NCBI RefSeq assembly: GCF_002266435.3
Contig: NZ_CP029426.2
Coordinates: forward strand, 1,270,001 to 1,334,000
Length of the DNA: 64,000 nucleotides
Direction: 5' to 3'
Source of the DNA: Bradyrhizobium amphicarpaeae
GTDB lineage: Bacteria > Pseudomonadota > Alphaproteobacteria > Rhizobiales > Xanthobacteraceae
Shown: in pieces, positions 10,917 through 22,200 of the stretch
How the letters are laid out: every line of letters begins with the position of its first letter
Numbering within the stretch: the stretch's first letter is position 1
Notes under the pieces: model-generated
Told to the model about the DNA's origin: nothing
The model's input: only the letters and a program-made list of their open reading frames with translations
Databases searched by the model: none
Position numbers and translations under genes: made by a program

Positions 10917-11073
10917 AGCAGTTCCTCGCGTGCGTTGCTTGAACAGCGAATTCGGATCGCGCATGCGTTCATATTAAGAGCTGATAAACTACCCAGCCGT
11001 CGTTCACGTTGAACCGGGAACGAAGGGTGTTAGGCAGCGTCTGACACCGGGCTCGGTCGGTTCGGGGATTGCG

Positions 11074-11280
11074 ATGACAAGCTATTCAATGATCAAGGTC
11101 GGCAACGACTACGTCGTGCAGGCCAATGACAAGTGTATTTTGAAGGTCGGCAGCCGCCGCCGGGCCGCGCAATTGATCAGCGAGGCCACGGACTTGCTGA
11201 ATGCGCTCGCGGTCGTCGAATCCCCCGATATCGCACCGGCAGCACCATCACGCCGCCGTGAGACGCCGGAACTTCCTTGA
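11074..11280 (+). CDS. Small hypothetical protein
   Basis: 68 residues beginning [20 protein letters not shown], a small beta-hairpin-like region, then a basic stretch [15 protein letters not shown] and a disordered proline/arginine tail. No signal peptide or membrane segment. The stop is about 80 bp before serC on the same strand. At 11017..11041 there is GGAAC, 16 bases, CGTC, one mismatch from the alphaproteobacterial general-stress (EcfG) consensus, so stress control is possible but weakly supported. I recognise no family. Confidence 0.6.
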   Translation: MTSYSMIKVGNDYVVQANDKCILKVGSRRRAAQLISEATDLLNALAVVESPDIAPAAPSRRRETPELP

Positions 11281-11360
11281 CGACTCTACCCGTTTCCCGT
11301 ATCAGCCGCGGCGGGACACCTCCCCCCAACGGGAGGCTGACTATCTGGAAGGGTAGATTG

Positions 11361-12533
11361 ATGACTGTAGCGAAGCCCGCTTCGCGGCCGAACGTGCCGC
11401 ATTTCTCCTCCGGCCCCTGCGCCAAGCGCCCCGGCTGGAACGCCCAAAATCTCAAGGACGCAGCCCTCGGCCGCTCGCATCGCGCGAAGGTCGGCAAGAC
11501 CAAGCTCAAGCTCGCGATCGATCTGACGCGCGAAGTGCTCGAGGTGCCCGCCGATTACCGCATCGGCATCGTGCCGGCCTCCGACACCGGCGCGGTCGAG
11601 ATGGCGCTGTGGTCGCTGCTCGGTGCGCGGCCCGTCACCACGCTCGCCTGGGAATCCTTCGGCGAAGGTTGGGTCAGCGACATCGTCAAGGAATTGAAGC
11701 TCAAGGACGTCACCAAGCTGAATGCAGCTTATGGTGAGATCCCCGACCTCTCCAAGGTCGATCCCAACAGCGACGTCGTCTTCACCTGGAACGGCACCAC
11801 CTCCGGCGTGCGCGTGCCCAACGCCGACTGGATCAGCGCGACCCGCGAAGGCCTGACCATCTGCGACGCCACCTCGGCCGCGTTCGCGCAGCCGCTCGAC
11901 TGGGCCAAGCTCGACGTCGTCACCTTCTCCTGGCAGAAGGCGCTCGGCGGCGAAGCCGCGCACGGCATGCTGATCCTCAGCCCCCGCGCAGTGGAACGGC
12001 TCGAGACCTACAAGCCGGCATGGCCGCTGCCAAAAATCTTCCGCATGACCAAGGGCGGCAAGATCAACGAGGGTATCTTCGTCGGCGAGACCATCAACAC
12101 GCCGTCAATGCTCTGCGTCGAGGACTATCTCGACGCCCTGAACTGGGCCAAGTCGATCGGCGGCCTGAAGGCGCTGATCGCACGTGCCGATGCCAACACC
12201 AAGGTGCTCGCCGACTGGAAGGCGAAGACACCGTGGATCGACTTCCTGGCCAAGGAGGCCGCGATCCGCTCCAACACCTCGGTGTGCCTCAAGTTCACCG
12301 ATCCCGCGATCACCTCGCTCTCGGACGACGCACAGGCGGAGTTCTCGAAGAAGCTCGTGGCGCTGATCGAGAAGGAAGGCGCCGGTTACGACTTCGCATA
12401 CTATCGCGATGCGCCGGCCGGCCTGCGGATCTGGTGCGGCGCCACGGTCGAGGCCAAGGACGTCGAACTGCTGACGCAGTGGATTGACTGGGCCTTTGCC
12501 GAGACCAAGGCCACGCTCGCCAAGGCGGCTTAA
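11361..12533 (+). CDS. serC: Phosphoserine aminotransferase
   Basis: PLP enzyme converting 3-phosphohydroxypyruvate to phosphoserine, second step of serine synthesis; also used in B6 synthesis in some bacteria. 390 residues from ATG 11361, with GGAAGGG upstream; an earlier frame start at 11277 has no support. It has [14 protein letters not shown] at the N-terminus, [16 protein letters not shown], the aspartate in ICDATSAAF, and the PLP lysine in SWQKALGGE (about residue 193). This is the alphaproteobacterial form rather than the E. coli form. serA follows on the same strand, separated by a repeat. Confidence 0.95.
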   Translation: MTVAKPASRPNVPHFSSGPCAKRPGWNAQNLKDAALGRSHRAKVGKTKLKLAIDLTREVLEVPADYRIGIVPASDTGAVEMALWSLLGARPVTTLAWESFGEGWVSDIVKELKLKDVTKLNAAYGEIPDLSKVDPNSDVVFTWNGTTSGVRVPNADWISATREGLTICDATSAAFAQPLDWAKLDVVTFSWQKALGGEAAHGMLILSPRAVERLETYKPAWPLPKIFRMTKGGKINEGIFVGETINTPSMLCVEDYLDALNWAKSIGGLKALIARADANTKVLADWKAKTPWIDFLAKEAAIRSNTSVCLKFTDPAITSLSDDAQAEFSKKLVALIEKEGAGYDFAYYRDAPAGLRIWCGATVEAKDVELLTQWIDWAFAETKATLAKAA

Positions 12534-12550
12534 CGCGTTTCACCTCGTTT

Positions 12551-12622
12551 CGTCATGGCCGGGCTTGACCCGGCCATCCATCGCTCAAGAGATGGATCCG
12601 CGGGTCAGGCCCGCGGATGACG
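12551..12622. repeat. Inverted repeat, family A (CGTCATGGCCGGGC type)
   Basis: Two hairpins built from GCCGGGCTTGACCCGGCC and GCGGGTCAGGCCCGC, bounded by CGTCATGG and GATGACG. It lies between serC and serA. Other copies occur at 14264..14347, 30766..30850 and 49831..49919. Confidence 0.82.
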
Positions 12623-12657
12623 TTCCGTAACTGCAGCTCGCACCACGGATCATTCCC

Positions 12658-14247
12658 ATGACCAAACCCAAAGTTCTCATCTCCGACGCGCTCTCGCCCG
12701 CTGCCGTGCAGATATTCAAAGACCGCGGCGTCGAGGTCGACTTCCAGCCCAACCTCGGCAAGGACAAGGACAAGCTCGCCGAGATCATCGGCAATTACGA
12801 CGGCCTCGCGATCCGTTCCGCGACCAAGGCAACCGCAAAGATCCTCGACAAGGCGACCAATCTCAAGGTGATCGGCCGCGCCGGCATCGGCGTCGACAAT
12901 GTCGAGATCCCCGCTGCCACGGCCAAGGGCATCATCGTGATGAACACGCCGTTCGGCAATTCGATCACGACCGCCGAGCACGCCATCACCCTGATGCTGG
13001 CGCTCGCGCGCGAGATCCCGCAGGCGGACGCCTCGACCCAGGCCGGCAAGTGGGAGAAGAACCGCTTCATGGGCGTCGAGATCACCGGCAAGGTGCTCGG
13101 CGTGGTCGGCTGCGGCAATATCGGCTCGATCGTCGCCGACCGCGCGCTCGGCCTGCGCATGAAGGTGATCGCGTTCGATCCGTTCCTGTCGCCGGAGCGT
13201 GCCAGGGACATCGGCGTCGAGAAGGTGGAGCTCGACGATCTGCTCAAGCGCGCCGACTTCATCACGCTGCACACGCCGCTGACGGAGAAGACGAAGAACA
13301 TCATCGACGCGGTTGCAATCGCCAAGATGAAGAAGGGCGTGCGCCTGATCAACTGCGCCCGCGGCGGCCTCGTCGACGAGCAGGCGGTGGTCGATGCGCT
13401 CAATTCCAAGCACATCGCCGGCGCCGCCTTCGACGTCTTCGTCGAGGAGCCCGCCACCAAGAACGTGCTGTTCGGCCATCCTAACGTGATCTGCACGCCG
13501 CATCTCGGCGCCTCCACCACCGAAGCGCAGGAGAACGTCGCGCTCCAGGTCGCCGAGCAGATGTCCGACTACCTGCTGTCGGGCGCGATCTCGAACGCGG
13601 TCAACTTCCCCTCGATCACGGCCGAGGAAGCGCCGAAGCTGAAGCCGTTCATCTCGCTCGCCGAGAAGCTCGGCTCGTTCGCGGGACAGCTCACCGAGAG
13701 CGGCATCCTCAAGGTCGAGATCACCTATGAGGGCCATGTCGCCGAGATGAAGATCAAGGCGATCACCTCCGCCGTGCTGTCGGGCCTGCTGCGGCCGATG
13801 CTGGGTGAGATCAACGTGGTCTCTGCGCCTGTCATCGCCAAGGAGCGCGGCATGGTGGTGGACGAGATCGTCCGCGCCGCCCAGAGCGACTACGAGAGCC
13901 TGATCACGGTCACCGTCACCACCGAGCGGCAGGAGCGGTCGGTCTCGGGCACCGTCTATGCCGACGGCAAGCCGCGGCTCGTCGACATCAAGGGCATCCG
14001 TGTCGACGCCGAATTCGGCAAGTCGATGATCTACATCACCAACGAGGACAAGCCGGGCTTCATCGGCAAGTTCGCGAGCCTCTTGGGCGATGCCAAGCTC
14101 AACATCGCCACCTTCCATCTCGGCCGCGTCGCGCCCGGCAGCGATGCCATTGCCCTCGTCGAGGTCGACGGCGCGGTGCCGGCCGATCTGCTCGCCAAGG
14201 TCCAGGCGCTGCCGCAGGTCAAGCAGGTCAAGGCGCTGACGTTCTAG
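12658..14247 (+). CDS. serA: D-3-phosphoglycerate dehydrogenase, long form
   Basis: First step of serine synthesis: oxidation of 3-phosphoglycerate with NAD. 529 residues, the long type I form. Domains in order: substrate-binding (KVLISDALSPAAVQIF), Rossmann nucleotide-binding with GVVGCGNIGSIVADRALGL, catalytic Arg in NCARGGLVDEQA, Glu in FVEEPAT and His in TPHLGAST, then the allosteric substrate-binding domain (about 315-450), and a C-terminal ACT domain (about 453-529; MIYITNEDKPGFIGKFASL) that usually senses serine. Paired with serC upstream across a repeat. Confidence 0.96.
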   Translation: MTKPKVLISDALSPAAVQIFKDRGVEVDFQPNLGKDKDKLAEIIGNYDGLAIRSATKATAKILDKATNLKVIGRAGIGVDNVEIPAATAKGIIVMNTPFGNSITTAEHAITLMLALAREIPQADASTQAGKWEKNRFMGVEITGKVLGVVGCGNIGSIVADRALGLRMKVIAFDPFLSPERARDIGVEKVELDDLLKRADFITLHTPLTEKTKNIIDAVAIAKMKKGVRLINCARGGLVDEQAVVDALNSKHIAGAAFDVFVEEPATKNVLFGHPNVICTPHLGASTTEAQENVALQVAEQMSDYLLSGAISNAVNFPSITAEEAPKLKPFISLAEKLGSFAGQLTESGILKVEITYEGHVAEMKIKAITSAVLSGLLRPMLGEINVVSAPVIAKERGMVVDEIVRAAQSDYESLITVTVTTERQERSVSGTVYADGKPRLVDIKGIRVDAEFGKSMIYITNEDKPGFIGKFASLLGDAKLNIATFHLGRVAPGSDAIALVEVDGAVPADLLAKVQALPQVKQVKALTF

Positions 14248-14263
14248 TCGAGCTTTCCCCGTC

Positions 14264-14347
14264 GTCATGGCCGGGCTTGTCCCGGCCATCCACGCCTTGC
14301 CGCACGGCACGAAGAACGTGGATGCCCGGGACAAGCCCGGGCATGAT
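14264..14347. repeat. Inverted repeat, family A
   Basis: Same family as 12551: GTCATGGCCGGGCTTGTCCCGGCC and an inverse copy around AACGTGGATGCCCGGGACAAG. It occupies the first third of the 308-bp gap between serA and the thiolase; the rest of the gap shows only a likely promoter region. Confidence 0.82.
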
Positions 14348-14555
14348 GAGCGGTGCGCGCGCTCCGTAATGACGGTCATCATATCATAAATTCCGACCTG
14401 CGGAACAACGCCGCCCCCGGCTTACGAGTGCGGCGCTTTGTTGATGTACCGCCGCGCTTTATTTCTCCCCCGCTCGCCAATCTTTGTGTACCAATGGCGC
14501 CCAGAACGCCTCGTATCCACGCTCCGTTCAAAATCGTTCGACAAGGGAGAAACAC

Positions 14556-15728
14556 ATGCGTGAAGCCGTCATCGTTTCCTATGCGCGCACGGGCCTCGCA
14601 AAATCCGGCCGCGGCGGGTTCAACATCACGCCGCCGATGTCGCTTGCGGCCCACGCCATCCAGCACGCGGTGAAGCGCGCCGGCGTCGAGAAGGACTATG
14701 TCGAGGACTGCTATCTCGGCAATTGCGCGCATGGCGCGCCGAACATCGGCCGCCAGGCCGCGCTACTCGCCGGCCTGCCGAAGACCACCGCCGGCGTCTC
14801 GGTGAACCGCTTCTGCTCCTCGGGGCTTCAAACCATCGCGATGGCCGCCAACTCGATCCGTTCCGACGGCGCCGACTGCATCGTCGCCGGCGGCGTCGAG
14901 AGCATCTCGATGCCGGGCGGCGGCACGCCGAAGGAATCGATCGATCCTGAATTGCTCAAGGTCGCGCCCGACATCTTCATGGCGATGATCGACACCGCCG
15001 ACATCGTCGCCGAGCGCTACAAGCTCAGCCGTGAATATCAGGACGAGTATTCGCTGGAGTCGCAGCGTCGTATGGCGGCCGCGCAGCAGGCTGGCAAGTT
15101 CAAGGACGAGATCGTCCCGATGAAGACCCGGATGAAGGTCGTCGACAAGGCGACCAAGGCCGAGAGCATCGTCGACTACGTCGTCGATCGCGACGAGTGC
15201 AACCGGCCCGAGACCACGCTGGAGGGGCTCGCCAAGCTCGAGCCGGTGAAGGGCCCGGGCAAGTTCGTCACTGCCGGCAACGCCAGCCAGCTGTCGGACG
15301 GCGCGGCGGCCGTGGTGCTGATGGAAGCCAAGGACGCCGAGAAGCGCGGCCTCAAGCCGCTCGGCCGCTTTGTCGCTTGGGCGACCGCGGGCTGCGAGCC
15401 CGACGAGATGGGCATCGGCCCGATCTTCGCGGTGCCGAAGCTGTTGAAGCGTCATGGCCTGAAGATCGACGACATCGATCTCTGGGAGCTCAACGAAGCT
15501 TTCGCCAGCCAGTGCCTCTACTCGCGCGACAAACTCGGCATCGATCCTGCCAAGTACAACGTCAATGGCGGCTCGATCGCGATCGGACATCCCTTCGGCA
15601 TGACGGGTGCACGCTGCACAGGCCATCTGCTGCAGGAAGGCGCGCGCCGCAAGGCGAAGTGGGGCGTGGTGACGATGTGCATCGGCGGCGGCCAGGGTGG
15701 CGCCGGCCTGTTCGAGATCTACAGCTAA
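14556..15728 (+). CDS. Thiolase (acetyl-CoA acyltransferase)
   Basis: Cleaves 3-ketoacyl-CoA in beta-oxidation or condenses acetyl-CoA. 390 residues from ATG 14556, with AAGGGAGA upstream. The nucleophile is Cys87 in NRFCSSGLQ; the other catalytic motifs are GGSIAIGHPFGMTGAR (His) and CIGGGQGGAGLFE (Cys). The NEAF loop is present as LWELNEAFASQ. No fatty-acid dehydrogenase partner is adjacent, so degradative (FadA-like) and synthetic (PhaA-like) roles cannot be separated by context; the GG-rich C-terminus favours acyl-CoA degradation. Confidence 0.93.
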   Translation: MREAVIVSYARTGLAKSGRGGFNITPPMSLAAHAIQHAVKRAGVEKDYVEDCYLGNCAHGAPNIGRQAALLAGLPKTTAGVSVNRFCSSGLQTIAMAANSIRSDGADCIVAGGVESISMPGGGTPKESIDPELLKVAPDIFMAMIDTADIVAERYKLSREYQDEYSLESQRRMAAAQQAGKFKDEIVPMKTRMKVVDKATKAESIVDYVVDRDECNRPETTLEGLAKLEPVKGPGKFVTAGNASQLSDGAAAVVLMEAKDAEKRGLKPLGRFVAWATAGCEPDEMGIGPIFAVPKLLKRHGLKIDDIDLWELNEAFASQCLYSRDKLGIDPAKYNVNGGSIAIGHPFGMTGARCTGHLLQEGARRKAKWGVVTMCIGGGQGGAGLFEIYS

Positions 15729-15774
15729 GTCGACGAATTGATCCGGCGCGGCGCATGGATGCGCTCGCGCCGGA

Positions 15775-16920
15775 TCAAGCCGCGGTATCGCGGACGGTCG
15801 GGCGGAAGATCCACTCACGCCAGACCACCATCAACGCCGCCATGATCACCGGGCCGAGGAACAGACCCAGCAGGCCGAACGCCGCAAGGCCGCCGAAGAT
15901 TCCGACGAACGCGAGCAGAAACGGAAGCCGCGCGGAGTCGCCCACCAGGGTCGGCCAAACGAAATGATCCCCGGCGAACATCACGATCGCACCCCAGAAG
16001 AAGACACCGGCGGCCGCAAATCCGCTGCCGCCACCGGAAACCAGGATCAGCGCCGCAGCGCTGAAAGCGGCCCAGGCGCCGAACGGCAGCATCGCCAATG
16101 CCGTGGTGAGAATCGTGAATACGATGGCGTTGGGCACGCCCGCAATGAGATATCCGACGCCGATCAGCAGGCCTTCGCCGACGGCGACCAGCACCGTGCC
16201 GTTCACGGTGCCGCGCGTGGCATCGACCATCTTCTCCATCAAGCCCTCGCCGGCCTCTCCGAACAGCTTGTCGCATGTCTCGAGAATGCGGTTGGCGAGC
16301 AGGCGCCCGTTGCGGAGCAGGACGAACAGGGCGAGCAGCGAGAAGAGCAACAGGAACAGGCGGTGCAGCAATTGGGCGCCGAACGTCCGCAGCAGGTTCG
16401 ACGCATCGTCCATGTTTACGCTCTTGAGCCAGGCCGCAGCGGCCTTCGGATCCGATAAATTGTCGCGCCACCATTGCTGCACGCCCTCGGCGGCGATCGG
16501 CAGGCGGGCGAGCCAATCGGGCACGTCGATCCCGCTCTCGCCGGCTTTCTTCATCCAGCCGACCAGCACGTCGCCCTGCTCGGCGATCTGATAGACCGCG
16601 AGTGCCATCGGCGTGAACAGAACGAGCGCCACGATGAGGGTGAACACCAGAGCCGCCGCCGCAGAAGGGCCGGACGTCATGCGCTTTGCGAATTTGGTGT
16701 AGAGCGGCCACAAGGTAATTGCCAGGATTGCCGACCATATCAGCGCCGGCAGAAAGCCGGCTGCCGTCCACAAGCCCAGCGCAGCCAGGGCGAGTGCAAG
16801 CGCGATGCGGGCATTCATCCGCGCGCTCGCACCCGAAGGAAGCGGCTTTCGGTCGGCGGTGCTCTCCTTCCGCGTGGGCGCAGGCGGCTTGGAGGCCACG
16901 GATTTCGCTCGGCCGGACAT
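15775..16920 (-). CDS. AI-2E family transporter (PerM/TqsA-like permease)
   Basis: 381-residue inner-membrane protein. After a polar 35-residue N-terminus come two membrane segments, a soluble central part (about 125-205) and a C-terminal group of helices with the family's pattern: GEGLLIGVGYLIAGVPNA, LAMLPFGAWAAF, FVWPTLVGDSARLPFLLAFV and GIFGGLAAFGLLGLFLGPV. Family members export diverse small molecules or ions; the name does not prove transport of autoinducer-2. Convergent with the thiolase. Confidence 0.88.
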   Translation of the reverse strand: MSGRAKSVASKPPAPTRKESTADRKPLPSGASARMNARIALALALAALGLWTAAGFLPALIWSAILAITLWPLYTKFAKRMTSGPSAAAALVFTLIVALVLFTPMALAVYQIAEQGDVLVGWMKKAGESGIDVPDWLARLPIAAEGVQQWWRDNLSDPKAAAAWLKSVNMDDASNLLRTFGAQLLHRLFLLLFSLLALFVLLRNGRLLANRILETCDKLFGEAGEGLMEKMVDATRGTVNGTVLVAVGEGLLIGVGYLIAGVPNAIVFTILTTALAMLPFGAWAAFSAAALILVSGGGSGFAAAGVFFWGAIVMFAGDHFVWPTLVGDSARLPFLLAFVGIFGGLAAFGLLGLFLGPVIMAALMVVWREWIFRPTVRDTAA

Positions 16921-17097
16921 CGGATCAGGAGCTTTTGGCTGGCTGGGTCATCGCGGAAGGACAGGGCGCTGTAAGGCGGCGGGACGCAAGTGTGCTTCAA
17001 AGCCGCGGCGCGCCATTGGTTCCTATCGGGAAAAATTGGCAACGTATGTAACGCCGTGTGCATTCAAACGTGCATATGGCGAGCATAATGACAAATA

Positions 17098-17113
17098 CAC
17101 GTATTCATACGTG
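17098..17113. promoter_or_regulatory. Perfect inverted repeat upstream of the chemoreceptor gene
   Basis: CACGTAT-TC-ATACGTG, 75 bp before the ATG at 17188, within an AT-rich stretch (17030-17140) that stands out from the flanking coding DNA. Probably a regulator binding site; the regulator is unknown. Confidence 0.45.
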
Positions 17114-17187
17114 CCGGGAAATTAACGGAAGTTTTTGCCGCATTATCGCTTCATCAACCGTATCTGCCACCATCGGGGATTCGTCAG

Positions 17188-19161
17188 ATGCGGCTTCTCT
17201 CCCTGCGTCTCACGCACAAGATCACGGCAATCGGCGTCGTCGGCGTCATTGGGGTCGTCCTGATCGGCGGCATCCACCTCTATGGCGAGAATGCGATGAC
17301 GGTCTATCGCAACGCTGCCGAGAATGCGCGCGCAATCCAGGAGCTGAATAGCAGGATCGCCGTCGAGCTGCTCGAGGCGCGCCGCGCCGAGAAGGACTTC
17401 CTCCTGCGCAGCGATCCAACCAAGGCGCAGCGCCAGGCCGAGATCAGCAGACAGGTTTCCCTCGATATCGAAAAGCTCCGCGCCGGGATTGCAGCCCTCG
17501 GCAAGCCCGAGCTGGTCGCGAGGATCGACGCGATGACCGCATCGCTGAACACCTATCAGGCCCGTTTCGCCGCGGTGGTCGAGCAGAGACAGCGGCTCGG
17601 GCTCGACGAAAAGTCCGGTCTCGAAGGCCGCTTGCGGGCCTCGGTCCACGGCATCGAAACCAGGGTCGATGAGCTCCGGAATCCGTCGCTCAAGGTGACC
17701 ATGCTGATGATGCGCCGGCACGAGAAGGACTTCATGCTGCGTCGCGACGCCAAATACGGCGACGACATCAGGAAGCGTGCGGCCGAGTTCGTGACCGGCC
17801 TCGACGACCCCTCCATTCCCGGCGCTGCGAAGGCCGAGTTGCGCCAGAAGCTCGCCGACTACCAGCGTGACTTCTCCGCCTGGATGGAAACCGCACTCGC
17901 TCTGGCGAGCGAACTGAAGGCGATGTCGGAGGCCTTCTCCGCGGTCGAGCCCGTCATCGAGCAGGTCTCGAAATCGGTCGACCAGATCCGCGCCGAAGCC
18001 GACCGGTTGAACGATGCCCAGCGCGACGGCATCCAATGGTGGATCGGCGTCGCGATCGCGCTGATCGCATCCGGCGTGCTCGGCCTCGGCATCTTTATCG
18101 GCCGCTCGGTCTCCAAGCCGCTGACGGCGATGCGGGCGGCGATGATCGAGCTCGCCAACGGCAATTTCGCCATCGTTCTGCCCGGACTCGGTCGTCCCGA
18201 CGAGATCGGCGAGATCGCGCAGGCCGTCGAGACGTTCAAGGTCAATGCCGAGCGCAAGGCGCAGGAAGAGGCGGAAGAGAAGATGAGGCAGGACAAGCTC
18301 GCCGCCGAACGCCGCCGTGCCGACATGATCAGGATGGCCGACGATTTCGAAGGCGCGATCGGCGAGATCGTCGAGACCGTGTCGTCGGCCGCCAACGAGC
18401 TCGAGGCATCGGCGACCTCGCTGACCACCACAGCCAGCCGCTCGACCGAGCTCGCCATGCTGGTCGAGGCGGCCTCGGAAGAGGCCGCGACCAACGTGCA
18501 GTCGGTGGCCTCAGCCGCGGAGGAGCTGACCGCCTCCGTCCACGAGATCAGCCGCCAGGTGCAGGCCTCCGCGCGCATCGCCGGCGAGGCCGTCAGCCAG
18601 GCCGGGCAGACCAACGACCGGGTCGGCGAATTGTCGAGGGCGGCCGCGCGCATCGGCGACGTGGTCGAACTCATCAGCGCCATCGCGGGCCAGACCAATT
18701 TGCTGGCGCTCAATGCCACCATCGAGGCCGCGCGTGCCGGCGAAGCCGGGCGCGGCTTTGCCGTGGTGGCCTCGGAAGTGAAGGCGCTGGCCGAGCAGAC
18801 CGCGAAGGCCACCGGCGACATCGGTCAGCAGATTTCCAGCATCCAGGTCGCGACGGAGGATTCGGTCGGCGCCATCAAGACCATCGGCGGCACCATCGAG
18901 CGGCTGTCCGAGATCTCCTCCACCATCGCCGCCGCCGTGGAAGAGCAGGGCGCCGCGACGGGCGAGATCTCGCGCAACGTCCAGAATGCGGCCGCCGGCA
19001 CCACCCAGGTCAGCGCCAACATCAGCAGCGTCAGGCAGGGCGCGACCGAGACCGGTTCTGCCTCCTCCCAGGTGCTCTCCGCGGCGCAGTCGCTGTCGAA
19101 CGACAGCAGCCGGCTGAAGATCGAGGTGAGCAGGTTCCTGGAGACCGTGCGCGCGGCGTGA
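17188..19161 (+). CDS. Methyl-accepting chemotaxis protein with HBM-type sensor
   Basis: 657-residue transmembrane chemoreceptor. Membrane segments at about 12-32 and 285-306 enclose a helical periplasmic domain of ~250 residues. The two arms each contain a related motif, [10 protein letters not shown] (near 70) and [11 protein letters not shown] (near 178), the pattern of helical bimodular (HBM) sensor domains, some of which bind TCA-cycle acids. A HAMP domain follows (to ~360), then the signalling domain with the hairpin tip [20 protein letters not shown] and adaptation-site helices. It signals to CheA through CheW, neither of which is in the window. Ligand unknown. Confidence 0.93.
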   Translation: MRLLSLRLTHKITAIGVVGVIGVVLIGGIHLYGENAMTVYRNAAENARAIQELNSRIAVELLEARRAEKDFLLRSDPTKAQRQAEISRQVSLDIEKLRAGIAALGKPELVARIDAMTASLNTYQARFAAVVEQRQRLGLDEKSGLEGRLRASVHGIETRVDELRNPSLKVTMLMMRRHEKDFMLRRDAKYGDDIRKRAAEFVTGLDDPSIPGAAKAELRQKLADYQRDFSAWMETALALASELKAMSEAFSAVEPVIEQVSKSVDQIRAEADRLNDAQRDGIQWWIGVAIALIASGVLGLGIFIGRSVSKPLTAMRAAMIELANGNFAIVLPGLGRPDEIGEIAQAVETFKVNAERKAQEEAEEKMRQDKLAAERRRADMIRMADDFEGAIGEIVETVSSAANELEASATSLTTTASRSTELAMLVEAASEEAATNVQSVASAAEELTASVHEISRQVQASARIAGEAVSQAGQTNDRVGELSRAAARIGDVVELISAIAGQTNLLALNATIEAARAGEAGRGFAVVASEVKALAEQTAKATGDIGQQISSIQVATEDSVGAIKTIGGTIERLSEISSTIAAAVEEQGAATGEISRNVQNAAAGTTQVSANISSVRQGATETGSASSQVLSAAQSLSNDSSRLKIEVSRFLETVRAA

Positions 19162-19185
19162 GGTCGCCGCAAGAGACAACATCTG

Positions 19186-19251
19186 CGTAGCCCGCATGAG
19201 CGGAGCGATATGCGGGACCTGCCCGGTTATCGCTTCGCTCACCCGGGCTAC
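19186..19251. repeat. Inverted repeat, family F (CGTAGCCCGCATGAGCG type)
   Basis: GTAGCCCGCATGAGCGGAGCG with inverse partner CGCTTCGCTCACCCGGGCTAC, filling the short gap between the convergent chemoreceptor and histidine kinase genes. Only one copy was noticed in this window. Confidence 0.65.
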
Positions 19252-19272
19252 AAGGCTTGTCCGCCGCGCCGT

Positions 19273-22200
19273 CTATGCTCCCGCCACCACCGGCGCGAAC
19301 ACCACTTCGATCAGCGTACCGTGGCCTGCGCTCTTGATGTTGAACTGGGCGCGATTGGCTTCGACCAGGGCCTTGGTCAGCGACAGGCTCAGCGCGGAAT
19401 TGTCCGCGGCGTCGCCGGGCGGCGGGGTGCGGAACGGCTCCATCGCGGCGGCGACTTCGCGCTCGCTGAGGCCATGGCCGGTGTCGCGGATGCGAAGCGC
19501 GATCTCGCCGCGGTCGGATAGCGCGGTGGAGACGATGACCTGGCCGCCGGCGCTGGCGAGCCGGATCGAGTTCGAGATCAGGTTCATGGTGATCTGCCGC
19601 AGCGCGCGTGCATCCGCCGTCACCTGCGGCAGCGCGTGGGCGAGCGAGGTGCGGATGATGATGCGTTCGCGATTGGCCTGCGGCTGCATCACGGTGACAC
19701 AGGCCTCGACGAGGTCGTTGAGGTTCAAACTCGCAAAATTCAGGTCGAGCTTGCCGGTTTCGATTCGCGACAGCTCCAGCAGATCGTCGATGATCGCGAT
19801 GACGCGCTCGCCGGAGGCGCGGATGTCCTTCATGTATTCGCCGTAGCGATCATTGCCGAGCGTGCCGAAGCGCTCCGAGATCATCACCTCGGCAAAGCCG
19901 ATGATGGCGTTGAGCGGCGTGCGGATCTCGTGGCTGATCCGCGCCAGCATGTCGGCCTTGGCGTTGGCCGCGTTGTGGACGAGGTGGCGGGCCTGCGTCA
20001 GCTCGCTCTCGTCCTTCTTCGCGTGGGAGAGATCGCGGAACACGGCGAAGAAGTTCGGACCATCGGGCCGCGTGCGGCCCATGATCATCGCGAGCGGCAG
20101 CACGCCGCCGTTCTTCTCGCGTCCCAGCACCTCGCGGCCGTGGTCGAGCAGGCTCGCGATATCCTGGCTCTTCACGCTTTCGAGATAGTCGGCGACGATC
20201 TGCTGGCTCTCGGGCGCGAACAGCGTCACCAGATTCTGCTGCAGCAACGCTTCGCCGTCATAGCCGAACAGCGCCTCGGCGCTGCGGTTGCAGGCGTGGA
20301 TGTTGCCTTCGGCATCGAACATGACGATGCCCTCGGCCGTGGTGTCGAGGATCGCGGCGAGATCCTCGGCGTCGGCGTCGCCGGCTGCGGAGTCCAGCTC
20401 GGGCGCGTCGGGGAAGGATTCGGCGACGAGAGATTCGGCAACGATCGTCCCGGCGATGACAGGCGCCGCCTGCGGCAGCGCGCAGATCAACGCATGCGCG
20501 CTCTCGCCGTCCCAGTCGATCGTGTGCAGATGCGCTTCCGTGGTCGCAAGCGGCTGCTCGCCGTTCGCGAGCGTCGCGCTGATCGTGACCGGCGTGCCGG
20601 CTTGCGAGGTGCTGCTGGCCGAGGACACGCCGGGCTCGACATAGAGCGCATCGAGCCCGCCGGCGTCCTCCAGCGCAGCGATGCCGGCATAGCCCATGCG
20701 CGCGAGAAACGCCGGGTTGGCGTAGAGCAGGCGGTCGAGCCGGTAGATCAGGATGCCCGTCGGCAACAGGTCGAGCAGAGCGCGGTCGCGCGCGCTGGCG
20801 CCGCGTGGCGGTGGCGCGGGCTCGGTCAGCCATTCGGCCGGCGCGTGTGGCGGCTCGGGCTCCGGCGCCGGCGGCTCGGTGGTCATCTCCACCACGGGCT
20901 CGGCGCTTTCAGCCGCGATCGTCTCGCGCTCGCGTTCGAGCCGCTCGGACAATTGCCGGGCGAGCTCGTTGAACGCGCTGTTCTCGACCGGCGTCAGCGT
21001 CGGCGATCTCTGATCACTGGGTGATCTGACATCGCCGTGCGGGCGGAACGGCACGACATTCTGAGGGGTTTCGACTGGCGTTTCCACGTGTCTGTCCGGA
21101 TCGGTTGGGTGTGAATTCGCGTCGCTGGTGGGTTCAAGCAGTTGGGGTTCGGATGTCGGCTCGGGCTCGGGTGGCTCGATCGGCGGAGGCGGCACCTCCG
21201 CGACCGGTTCGGCCAGCGGGCCGTGCTGCGCCGGCGGCGCGGCCACCAGCTCAAAGCGTCTCAGCGCTTCCAGTCGGTTGAGGCCGTCGAGATCGCGGCA
21301 GACGCCAAAGCCCTTGAAGCCGGCGAAATTGCGCGAGGAATCGTAGACCGGCAGGCCGGCGAGCTCGACCGGCAGAGCTGCGCCGCCGTCGGCCGGCCAG
21401 TTCACGGTGATCCCGGCCCAGGTGTCGTGGCTTGCAAGCGCCTGCGCGACGCGCCCCTCCGGATCGAGTGAAAATTGCTCGGCGATGTCGCGCCAGGGGC
21501 GGCCGAAGCCTGAGGCGGTGCCCGCGCCAATCAGGTGGATGAATTCGTCCGAGAGAAGCACAAAGCGGCCCTCTGCATCCATCTGCCAGAGGAAGCGCAG
21601 CGGATGCTGACGCGGCGCGGGCGGCTCGTGGCCCGACGATTCCCGGCCCGACGGCGGCTCGACCATGCCCGATGTGATCGGCGCATCCTGCGGCGACACC
21701 ATGGCTTGATGCGGGTTTTCAACCGGAGTCTCTGGCGCGACGTCGGCGCTCTGCGCGGCCGCGTCCGGCTCCGGCACAGTCTCTTCGACCAGATCCGCGG
21801 CGACTTGCTCGCTCGTTGCGATCTCCGCTGCCGCCTCGTCAGGCGGCGGCGCGGGCGCGGTTGTTTCGCCCGGCTCGGCGAAGGCGTCGAACAGGGCGAT
21901 GCCCGCCTGCGCATCCTGCTGCGCATCTTGCGATGGCGGCGTCTCGCCTGGCATCTGCTCAGGCTGCGGCGCGGATTCAACCGGCGCTTCGTTTGCTGCG
22001 ACCTCGGGCGTGCTCTCGGGCGCGGCCGCTTCCGGCGCAGCCTGCGCGGCAGGCTCGATCAGCGCGACCAGCCCGACATCGGCGCCGCGGCCGACCCGCT
22101 GCAGCACCATCTGGCCGATGCCGATCGGCGTCTCGGCGCGGCCGTCGCGAAGCGCATCGCTGCGCGCCTGTTCGAGCCCGGCCTCGCCGAGATCGCGGAA

